Part shown: positions 1 through 10,180 of the stretch, in pieces
Layout of the letters: each line of letters begins with the position of its first letter
Numbering within the stretch: the stretch's first letter is position 1
Source of the DNA: Camarhynchus parvulus
Lineage: Eukaryota; Chordata; Aves; Passeriformes; Thraupidae
Length of the DNA stretch: 64,000 nt
Reading direction: 5' to 3'
Assembly (NCBI RefSeq): GCF_901933205.1
Contig: NC_044576.1
Location: forward strand, 11,813,024 to 11,877,023
Program-made: the position numbers and the translations under genes
The notes under the pieces: generated by a model
The model's database searches: none
Seen by the model: only the letters and a program-made list of their open reading frames with translations
What the model was told of the DNA's origin: nothing

Positions 1-2285
1 GACTTTAAGAAAAAAAGCCTGAACATCCAGCTTCCTCCAGTGTACCCTGAAGAGTCTCCTGTGTCATGACAAACTAATTGCACGTGTTAAGGAAAGCCTG
101 TTACTTTGGCTTTTTCCACTGTACATCAAAAAAGCTATGTTTGATTTTAAAGCACACACACTTACAAATACTAAGGGAATCAGCTACAAAGAGACCACAC
201 AAGCTGTTCCAGCCTTCCACAGAAGTCTGGGGTTTTTTTTTAAGCATAAATACACAGCCACCTCTTCAGTTTGCCCTTTCATCTATTCTGCAACACTTCT
301 TAACACACACTTCATTTCCTAACTAGCTGATCATATACAAGTTTTGGGTTTGTAGCTTTAAAGCACTAAAAAAGATGAAGGTAAAACACAACCTTGATCC
401 TGGAACAGAAGTCAGCAAGGATATTGTGGGTGTCTCACAAGTCACAGAGCTGGGAAGAAAGAAGCCTGTCCTGACCCTGTGCTGAAACCTGATCTAGTTA
501 AAGAGGCACATGGATTACCATTTATAGCATTTCTCAGGGGCTGGAGTGAGGGGCAAGGAGGGCTGCAGACAGCTCTCAGTCTGCCAGCAGGGTTATAAAA
601 CTTGCAGATGCTGGGCGCCAAGGAAGGGTGGCTTTGCTCCCCCTGTTGCAGTGCACCTTCCACACCACTGCTGTGTTAACCACCCCAAAAGCACATGTGT
701 GCCCAGGGGAACAGCAGCACTGTTTGTTCACAGTCTGGGAAAACAGAGAGACCAGAAAAAAAGGCAGACACATTTTTGTCTGACCCTGCAGTTAATCCCC
801 AGAATAGGTGAAGATAATTTTCATGGCCATGCAAGGTAGTGCTTTGCTCCCAAACTCAACATGCACAGGGCAGTGTGTGGTCCAGCTCTCAATGGGTGAA
901 CTGGAAATGACTCTTTCTAGTATTAGCCAGCTAATGGCCTATCTCAAAGAACAAGGTAAATGTCCTCAAGCTGGAAATTTATGACCCTGTGACAGAGAGT
1001 TGAGTGTCTTCCAAATGGGCAGTTAGTTACTGTCTCTTTCTCCACTACAGCAAAGATAACAGCACGAGGTTCTGGAACTATGAAAAAGCAAACAGCAGCT
1101 TTGATGCTACTTTCTTCAACAAAACATTTTTTTTTTAAAACCAATCATTACTCTCCAACAAAACTACAAGTAGTGCCACTTGCACAAAAAAAAAGGCTTT
1201 CTGAGATGTATTTTCAGTGTTCAGCCACTGTCTTAATTAATTACAGTTCGTCATGAGTTGAAAACAAGCGTTTTCTCCTTCTCTTCTTTTTTTTTGGGCA
1301 TAAACAGAATGGGGGAACCATGAATTCACAAGCATTCCCAAGCAGGATAGCTCCTTTACAGGCATCCTTTGACCCCTGACACAAGCATCCTCCTGGTCTA
1401 CCAAAAAACCCCAAGCTTTCTTCCAGGATCAAAGAAAACAGAGTGTACACAAATTCTGGGCAGCCTGACCTTCCTCCCTTCCCCCTGGCCTACATCACTG
1501 AAGAAACATCCAAGCTGCATATGCAAAACAGCACTATGCATAAATGAAGTTAGTGGTTTAACTGACAGAGTACCCATTACATAGGCAAAATTATCTCTTT
1601 AAAACTTTAAGAAGTGTAATTTGATATTCTCTTATCTAATTAAAATAATATAAATTATGTACAGAAACTGACAGCTCTAGAAAAAGGAGCTGAGCAGCAT
1701 CCTCCATTTGTCTCCACTTGATGTAAAGGTCTGTTCTTACAGCTAGAAGGTTAAATTGTTCTGCAATTTAACCTTCATTCTTCATCCTATGGGCTAGGAT
1801 GGCCAAAAAGGACACCAATTTGTACCAGTCAAGGGCATGTTTTTTCTGAACCAGATGGTTGTTCATAAGAAACTGGGATGAAATCCTCAAATTCATGTTT
1901 TCCTCAGGCCTCTGAAGGGCCATTAGATGCATTAACTTTCACTGCAGAGTGATGAAAGAGAGACACCACAGAGCGAGGATGGATTACCACCAGCAATTCT
2001 GCAGGAAAAGATTCCTATTTCTGCTCCTTAACCTATGAACTAGCTTTGTTTGATTCATTCTGAAACCTTCTCTTAAGAAACATAAAGGAAATATGGAGAG
2101 AAATATAATCTGGTTTAGGTATGAGCTGTAATCTTTTTCTGTAGCACCCAAAGCATCACCTGCAAAAACCCCACATATTCCTGCACTACAACACATTCTA
2201 GAATATGTAAACTTCCACTAATATCTAGGAAAAGCTGTAATAGAATGATGGAGATTGATGAAACCAAGAAGATAAACACATTCTT
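1..2285 (-). other. Intron after the ZMIZ1 start exon, distal part
   Basis: AT-rich, CpG-poor sequence with short A and T runs and no frame resembling a protein. By position it lies downstream of the donor at 3875, so it is ZMIZ1 intron. The only structured element I see is the hairpin at 1746-1776. The next ZMIZ1 coding exon was looked for and is absent. Confidence 0.6.
1746..1776. repeat. Perfect 13-bp inverted repeat with 5-nt loop
   Basis: GAAGGTTAAATTG at 1746-1758 is followed by TTCTG and then the exact reverse complement at 1764-1776. Thirteen paired bases with a tight loop are unusual in this AT-rich intron. It could fold in the pre-mRNA or be the remains of a small inverted-repeat element. 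It is shorter than a microRNA precursor, and no function is known. Confidence 0.7.
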
Positions 2286-2598
2286 ATAGAATCAAAGAAT
2301 ATATCAAATTGGAAGGGATCTCTAAGTAATAATAAGGCCAACTTCCTGCTCCTTAGAGGACTACCTAAAATTAAATCATGTGACTAAGGGCATCATCTGG
2401 ATGTTCCTTGAACTCTGACAGGCTTGGTGTTGTGACCACTTCCATAGGTAGCGCCTGTTCCAGTGAGTAACGCCTAATGCCCAGGCTGAACTTCCCCTGA
2501 CACAGTGTCACTGCATTTTCCTGTGTCCTATTGCTGCTCACCAGAGAGAGATCAGCACTTCCCCTTGGCTGCTTCTCTTGAGGAAGTTGTCCTTAAAG
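2286..2598 (-). mobile_element. CR1 LINE 3'-end fragment, degraded
   Basis: The left edge reads ATAGAATCAAAGAAT and then TTGGAAGGGATCTCTAAG. This is the reverse complement of the CR1 3' end with its ATTCTATG-type tail. Further right come TAGCGCCTGTTCCAGTGAGT, GAACTTCCCCTGACACAG, TTTCCTGTGTCCTATTGCTG and a CTTCTCTTGAGG-like end, in the order expected of CR1 read backwards. So a 5'-truncated copy lies on the minus strand with its tail at 2286. It is well diverged, with many substitutions and indels, and has no usable ORF. This family is typical of birds and other sauropsids. Confidence 0.85.
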
Positions 2599-3956
<1,358 letters not shown>

Positions 3957-3971
3957 CTACCTGAAAGCCAT
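3957..3971 (-). promoter_or_regulatory. Four-codon upstream ORF (MAFR) in the ZMIZ1 leader
   Basis: On the minus strand ATG GCT TTC AGG TAG precedes the ZMIZ1 start by 21 nt. Its stop is in frame with the main ORF, so no N-terminal extension from within this exon is possible. Such minimal upstream ORFs can lower translation or permit reinitiation, but that effect is inferred here. The uORF is lost if the alternative acceptor at 3961 is used. Confidence 0.6.
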
Positions 3972-3985
3972 TAAAATCCCTCGAT

Positions 3986-5906
3986 CTGCAAGACAAAAAG
4001 GACAATAAAGATCACTGAACATGGTCCATATGCTTCCACCACCTGAACAACTGAACAGAGCTGCTTGCAAGAAACCCCTGAGCACACTGTGAGATAAAAT
4101 AATAATAATCCCAATAACAATGACAGCCTGGCTTTTGCAAGGACAAGGGCATGGGGATTCTTCCTAATCTTCCTCTAAGAGAAAACACCTGCCATAAATA
4201 TTAAATCAATCAGATACAGCAGAGTATTACATGGCCAAAAATAGCATAAAATGTGTGTCCTGAAGAATCTGGATTTCTGCATTGAAAATAAAAGCAACAG
4301 GTACATTTTGCACTCTCTTCCAGCTAGCAAATCTATTTCATGAGCCCTTGAAATGGCCAAGATGACAGGGAAGGAAGGACTGGGATTCACAACACAGCCC
4401 AGACTTTAAGAAAGACAGATGTCCAGATGGACAACCTAGAATAAATCTATGGAATAGGCCTAATCTTCAGAGCAAAGGGCTGCACAGTTCCTGCCTTCTA
4501 GAAAAATTGTGTTCATTCAGGTATCTATAGCCGAACAAACTACTTGTTACTTCTGGAAAAACATGGCCTGCCATCTTTAGGTCCATCTCTTAACAATGTG
4601 ATTTAAGGCAAATTAAACCTCCCTGTAACTTAAAAAAAAAACCCTAGAAAATAAAAATTAAGGCTCAGAGTAGTGTTTGGAGTTCATGAACAATGAGTGG
4701 GCACAAAAATATACACCCAAATGCCCTCTTTACACCAAACTTTATAGTAGCACAAGCAAGGTCCCAGTCTTGCACAGCTCATGAACCTCCTCAGTGGCAC
4801 CGAGTGCTTTGTTATTCAGAGCACTCTTCATGACAAAACTGTTTTCCACTCCCTCCACACACATAAGAGAGAGCAAATTTTTCAGATACTTGTCTGGTTA
4901 GAGAAGCTGGCTGTTCACCATTGCTGGTGCACAACTCAACATCTCTTCAGTTAAATAATTCCAGCACTGTCCATACTCAACCCCCTTGAGGGGAAGAGTG
5001 TTCCCTGTGGTGGGAACCTTGATTACACAGCTCTCACAATGAGACAGACCCCAGGCCACAGATCTGCAGGCATCCCACACACTCAAACCACCAGAGATTT
5101 CTGTACCTAGCTGATAATGTTCTTTTGTGGCTCCTGCTGGATTAGACTCAGGGGAAGAAATCTTTCCTGCTAGACAACTAAATGAGGTCTTAGAACAGCA
5201 GCTCAAGCTCCCCACCTCCAAGCTCTAGACACAAGAGCGCTCAATAAAGCATTCCTGTCAATAAATTATAATACTTATGAAACAGAAGAGCCAAGTATGC
5301 AAGTATTATCTTCTGATTATGCCACTGCCTTCTCAATAGCAAGTGCCATCCAAAGGTCCTCTAGCAAATGTAAATTGATGTACTTTATTAAAAGCCAGTT
5401 ACACAGTCTTATCTGCCTGTAGGACCCCCAAACAGACCTCAGCAGTCATGAAGTTTAATCTCTCAGTGGACAGGAGAGGTATTTATCAACAGATAAGCTA
5501 GCCTAGACATGACAGTACTTCACCAGTGATCCATCTTACAAGCTAGGACACATTATCTGCATTTTAAGTGAACATCAGCACAGATGGAGAAGGGCACACT
5601 GAAAACAAATACATATAGCACACAGACGTCTGTTGAAAAATTTGAAGACATGCAAACTGAGGCATCTTTTTTTTTCCAAGAAAGTAATGACATTTTTGAA
5701 TTACAGAATTTCACGTGTACACATGTAATGCCACTTCAGTTCACTGCCTTACAGTTAACCATAAACAAAATCAAAGGTTGCTATCATACTATCAGCTACC
5801 TGAGCCACAGCTTACTGTAGTACTTGTCCAAATTGCCATTTCTCCTACATGGCACAGCTTCTCAAAGCCCATCTGGAAAAGCAGAAGGGCAGAATACACA
5901 AAAGTA
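3986..5906 (-). other. ZMIZ1 5' leader intron, acceptor-proximal part
   Basis: Begins with the acceptor pyrimidine tract (3986-4009). The rest is AT-rich with no convincing gene. A stretch at about 4570-4635 (AATGTGATTTAAGGCAAATT, then AACCTCCCTGTAACTT) vaguely resembles a MIR core read in reverse, but the match is too poor to call. The 107-codon minus frame at 4898-5221 has no recognisable domain. Confidence 0.55.
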
Positions 5907-5912
5907 ACTCAC

Positions 5913-5976
5913 CTAACTGAGCAGGAACCCAACGAGGCCCTTGGAGGTAGGTCTGGGAGGGCAATCCCCATTTCTT
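5913..5976 (-). other. Candidate ZMIZ1 non-coding leader exon (64 nt)
   Basis: On the minus strand a good acceptor, GCCCTGTCTCTGTAG (ending at 5977), is followed by 64 nt and then by TTAG with a perfect GTGAGT donor at 5912-5907. It lies 1.9 kb upstream of the start exon and 2.7 kb downstream of the CpG island, a suitable place for a leader exon. It holds an ATG at 5971-5969. Chance splice-bracketed segments are common in introns, so this rests on the quality of both sites only. RNA evidence would decide. Confidence 0.3.
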
Positions 5977-8616
5977 CTACAGAGACAGGGCACACAAATT
6001 TTGCAATAATCTGATCAATTTCAGTCTCCAAAATAGTTCTGGTTTAAAAATCCAATGGCTCTCATGGAAAAGCACTCTCTAACTCTCACCCTTCCCCTAG
6101 TGGGCTAGAAGAATTTTCACTTCCATGCTCAATTCCACTTGTTCCCATGACATTAGCTCTGAGTCTTTGCCCTGCCAGGGTCCCTGTGCCTCTTCTCCCT
6201 CCCGGGAGGGAGGCGTGGATGGATGATCATCCACCAGCCCTTCCAGCTGACAGTGTGCTACTTTCACAGCCCAATCATATTTATTCTCTCCTGGTCAAGA
6301 GAAGGTCCTCAGCCCAATAACTCAACTGCAAAGCAAACATTTGTTGCATGAACCAAACAACGAAAATTGGACACATGAAGCCCCATCAGACACAATGACA
6401 CAACGCTTTGTATTTGAAATGCCCTGCCTCACCGCCGCAAGACTCATCTTCATCTTGCTCTCAGACACATCATAAGAGCATCAAATAGAGTAATTTTTTT
6501 CAGTGAGCATACTGGCTCTAAGTAATTTCTGCTATAAAAAACGCAGAGCTTATTAGTGGGAAACCATTATTATCTGGAAATTACTCTTTCATGGGCCTCA
6601 GTAAGAATTAAAAGATTAAACATGGGAAGTGAAAATTATCATAGAGATCAGAAATTTCACCACAGCAGAATAAGCATTTTGACACCAGACCATTTTGGCT
6701 GGAAGAAAAATAACAGCAGAATTAAATTTCCAGTAACTATACCTACTACATGGGTATTGCTGTACTCTGGCCTCATTCCCCTCATCCACGTCCTGAAATT
6801 TAAAAAAATACCCTTTCTGTCGATCTCATCCTATTTTAAAAGTAGCAGCAAGATCACCTTAGTCGAAAATAACAGTACTTAAGATACAGAAAGGCCGTCA
6901 GGGCTGAATAAGAACAGACTTCTATTCGGTTAAGTGCTGTGCACTTATCAGGTCACAAGTGAAAACGACTTTGCAGGGTCCCTGGCTGGCCCGCGGTGTC
7001 CCTGCATTAGACAGCACGCTGGGATCCGGGCCTGCGAGCAGCTCAAGAGACAGCAGGGGATGTTGCTGATCAGGATTAAGGGTACTGGCAGAGGAGGATA
7101 GAGAAGGGAATTTTTCCTGGTGCTTTGTAACAAATCCCCTCTGTTTGGTGCACACATTAGCCAGAAAGGTTGTACACTACTGCTTTACATGCTAACCCCA
7201 TCCAAAAGGATAAACAAAAAAAGAAGAAACGTCCCCAGCACCTTCTGGTATTTCAACAATAAAAAGCCCTATTCTTTCTTTTCTGAGGCAAAGACCCGGT
7301 CTACCTCTCTTAAAAAAAAAAAAAAAGGTGAATTATTCTTCATTTTCCCTCCCTCTAGCACTGAGAGTTTATAGCCCTAGGCAGTAATTAAAGAGGCCTC
7401 ATATACATATTTATGATGTCTCAAAAATGGAGAATGCATTTTTTTAAAGGAACAGATGTATCGACCTGTTAGTCTTTTTTTTTAACCCTCAACATACTGA
7501 ATCTTTTAAACCATTACTACAAAACCCTCTTCCACATTGAAAAATGAATGAAATTTTTCACTGGCTCTATGAAAGAGAATTTCACGAGATTCTACTACAC
7601 TCTGTGTTGGGTGACAGTTCAGGTTAGTAGACTGCAATTACATATCAGGAACGAAACTTCCAAGCCACACAATTAAGAAAAAAATTTCATAAAGTGTGGT
7701 CCCCACCAGTTCCTAAAGCAGCCTGAACAGCCTCCTAGAGAGGAGGAAAAAAATTAAGCCAAACATTTCACCACTACTTCAAACATGTCTAAAACCCTTC
7801 AGCGTTTGGAAAGTTAGTGTGGATTTAGTTAGTTAGCGCGGATTCTGCTCTAGGCTGAGCTCTCCTCATAGCCATAACTGCCATCCACAGTGAGAACTCT
7901 GCCCCCATGGGAGCAATGGGCCAGGGAAATCTGCGGCCCTGTGGCCAAGGGAGACCTGAACCATCACTGGAACAGGCCCAGCCTTCTCCCTGAGTCTAGA
8001 GAGGCTTCACATGGTGCCTTGTGCTCTTGCTCCCCCAGGTTTCTTTCCCTCACTGCCGGGCAGAGATGGAGCTGGAGCAGGGCTCACTGGAACATCAGCT
8101 GCTGCCCAGCCCCAAGCACTGCCACCCACCCCCTGCCGCAGCAACAGGGCGCCATTCCTCCAGAGACCGAGTTTATAGCAAATACTGTTTCCACGAGAAA
8201 CCCATTCTGAGGAAAGGCAGCCCTTGCCAGGCGGCAGGGGAGGCTGCTGTGAGTGGCACAGCCTCATGCCAGGTCTCCATTTCCACAGGCGACCAGCCAC
8301 CCTGCAGGGACTGCACCAGACAAGATCTCATCTGGAGGCACTTCGGACGACTCAAGGCAAGAAGGCCATAAATTAAAAGACACAGGAAATACCTTTATCG
8401 GTTAAGAAAATTTTAACAGTAGGTGAGAAGGGAAAATGAAGATCAGTTCCTTAAGCAGGGATTCAGCACAGCAGCTCTAAACATCCCTGCCCCCTGCCGC
8501 CACAGCACACAAGTTGGTTAATGCTGTTTATTCAATCAGCTAAAAACTAATAATTTCTTTCAAGTCTCCGGCATGCTGAGGGTCCTACGAGAGGGCAGGC
8601 AATCTGTATCTACCAA
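5977..8616 (-). other. Presumed leader intron between candidate exon and CpG island
   Basis: Mostly AT-rich sequence without genes. It contains an A15 run at 7312-7326 and a moderately GC-rich patch at about 7890-8340 where several short frames overlap by chance. None shows codon bias or known motifs. Confidence 0.45.
7312..7326. repeat. A15 homopolymer
   Basis: Fifteen consecutive A. There is no SINE or processed pseudogene body next to it, so it is a simple run rather than a retroposon tail. Confidence 0.9.
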
Positions 8617-8715
8617 GTGACTTTGATGAAGCAACAAGCTCCAGGCGGGAGCGAGGGCGGGAGCGGCTGCGGCGGAGCGGGGCCGGGGCCCGGCGAGGGC
8701 AGGAACCGCCGCGAC

Positions 8716-8729
8716 CCGCCAGGGGGCGC
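8716..8729 (+). promoter_or_regulatory. Near-consensus CTCF binding motif
   Basis: CCGCCAGGGGGCGC differs at one position from the vertebrate CTCF core CCACCAGGGGGCGC. It lies in the CpG island, where an insulator or loop anchor could separate the leader intron from the coding part of ZMIZ1. The motif is seen directly; occupancy is inferred. Confidence 0.6.
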
Positions 8730-8761
8730 CGCCGGGCCGCGCCACGGCCCGCCGCGGGGAC

Positions 8762-8827
8762 CGGGACAGCCCAGGGGGGGAACGGGACAACCCGGTGGGG
8801 GGGGGGGGACCAGGGGGAACCGGGACA
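8762..8827 (+). repeat. G-run cluster with degenerate GGGACA repeats
   Basis: Contains G7 (8774-8780), G12 (8797-8808), G5 (8813-8817) and several GGG tracts, with CGGGACA recurring three times. It should form a G-quadruplex on the plus strand and be C-rich in minus-strand transcripts. The long G run may also be misassembled. Confidence 0.75.
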
Positions 8828-9124
8828 GTGGTCCCGCGGAGGCCACGAGGCGGAACAGCCGCGTTCTGTCGCCTGAAGCACGGACCCCCGAGGAGCCGGG
8901 TCGGAACAAGCACAGCAGCTCCCAGGAGCCTGTCACCTCCAGGGATGGATTAAAGAAACATTATTTTGTCTTAGCGCCCTGTCCTGGTGGTAAAATTTGT
9001 CGGTGCGGAGACAAAAACCATCTAGTTCCACTTGACATTTCCCTTGCCATTAAACATATTGTAAGAAGTTGTTTCTTGTACTATCAGAACGCACCTCCGT
9101 GCGTACACCGAGGTTTAACGCTGC

Positions 9125-9144
9125 TAATTGCGTGTAATTGCATG
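9125..9144. promoter_or_regulatory. Tandem 10-bp homeodomain motif pair
   Basis: TAATTGCGTG is followed directly by TAATTGCATG: two TAATTG cores exactly 10 bp (one helical turn) apart. The second overlaps an AATTGCAT octamer-like site. The copies differ by one G/A change at a CpG. It sits within the CpG island and suggests a homeodomain/POU-bound element. Confidence 0.45.
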
Positions 9145-9359
9145 GGTTCTCCGCCCCAGCCGTGCCCGCCCGCGGCACAGCCCAGCCCCGAGGCGCAGCC
9201 CGACAGCCCGCACAGCGCGGCACAATGCAGCTCCGCACGTCTGCACCCAGGCACACGGCTCACACGGCACTCAAAGGGCTGCCAGCCCGCTTTTCAGTGC
9301 GAGAATTTTCAAAGATGCTTTCAAAGATCATCTGCTGTAAAAAGTTTAATATCTATCAA

Positions 9360-10180
9360 TGAGAACTAATTTATTTCTTCTACTAGATGTGGTACAAAAA
9401 GTATAAAATGTCAGGTGAAAAGCTGTTTTAATCATTAAACACTTGAAAAAGGAAGTTGTTTTAATAAACCTTTATTTACCATAAGCTGTTAAATAGCTAC
9501 TGCTGTTGGCTTTGAGCTATTAAAAAGGGCCAGATGTGAGACAAAGCAGCGTTTGTTATGCTGGGTGAGGAATAGATATTTGTGCTGCGCTGCTTTCCAT
9601 TGTTGCTCTACAAATGTGCAGTAATCCCCAGAAGACTTTCTATCATCTTTGACTGCGAGAGGAGGAAAGCGAGTGTGTATGCGCACACAGCGCCCGGCAG
9701 GCACAGCTTCAGGGAGGTGGGAGCAGGTTTTTGTAATTTATGGTGGCTTGAGCTGCAAGGGCTGGCAATTTTGTCGGGTTTAAGGAAGCTGTTTCCGCAG
9801 CCGTGTGCTTGGGAACGTTTTTATACACAGAGCCCATTATATGCAGGCACCAACAGCCAGCCGGATACGCACAAAAGCAAACCCACACACGCTTTTGAAA
9901 AAAAGACAGCATGACAGCTTGCATAAGCAAGCCTGCCCGACTCCTCTGGGAGGAGGAGCGGCGGTGCGCACAAGTTGTTCAATCATGGAGCACATCTGCA
10001 CACTGATTACAAAAGCAAAGGTGGTCGGGCTAGCTGGAAGCACACACACAGCACTGGGATATGACCTATACTTAAAGTATGGACACAGAAATATAAAAAA
10101 CCTCACACGCTGTGTAAGAGAGAGCCAAGGGGAGAGCTCCCTTGAGCCGTGGCAAGCTGGTCACCAGTCAGCTTTAATCA
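9360..10180. promoter_or_regulatory. Putative conserved regulatory element cluster
   Basis: The stretch mixes AT-rich transcription-factor-like words with preserved CpGs, unlike the decayed intron around it. Visible motifs: TTTTAATCATTAAAC, the inverted repeat AATAAA-CC-TTTATT at 9463-9476, a SOX-type CCATTGTT at 9597-9604, and a GCTTGC-ATAA-GCAAGC hairpin at 9917-9932. The 145-codon plus frame (9805-10242) has no recognised domain. Enhancer function is inferred from composition and proximity to the island; no alignment could be run. Confidence 0.35.

Larger units (their letters stand above)
8640..9260. promoter_or_regulatory. CpG island, candidate alternative promoter or enhancer
   Basis: The sequence changes sharply to G+C with dense CpG at about 8640-8900, and again at about 9100-9260, inside an otherwise CpG-poor window. 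GC-box-like motifs (GAGGGCGGGAGC), a CTCF-like motif and G-runs are visible. There is no TATA box, and I cannot assign a direction. It lies about 4.7 kb upstream of the ZMIZ1 start exon on the minus strand. It could be an internal ZMIZ1 promoter, a divergent non-coding RNA promoter, or an orphan island over an enhancer. The 250-codon plus frame across it (8617-9369) follows from stop-poor GC-rich sequence, with Gly/Pro/Arg-rich content and no recognisable domain. Confidence 0.7.

Noticed and set aside
4570..4635. Possible MIR core in reverse orientation
   Set aside because: Too many gaps against the core to call by eye.
8617..9369. 250-codon plus-strand frame over the CpG island
   Set aside because: Gly/Pro/Arg-rich run produced by GC-rich stop-poor DNA; three overlapping minus frames are equally open; no domain or codon bias.
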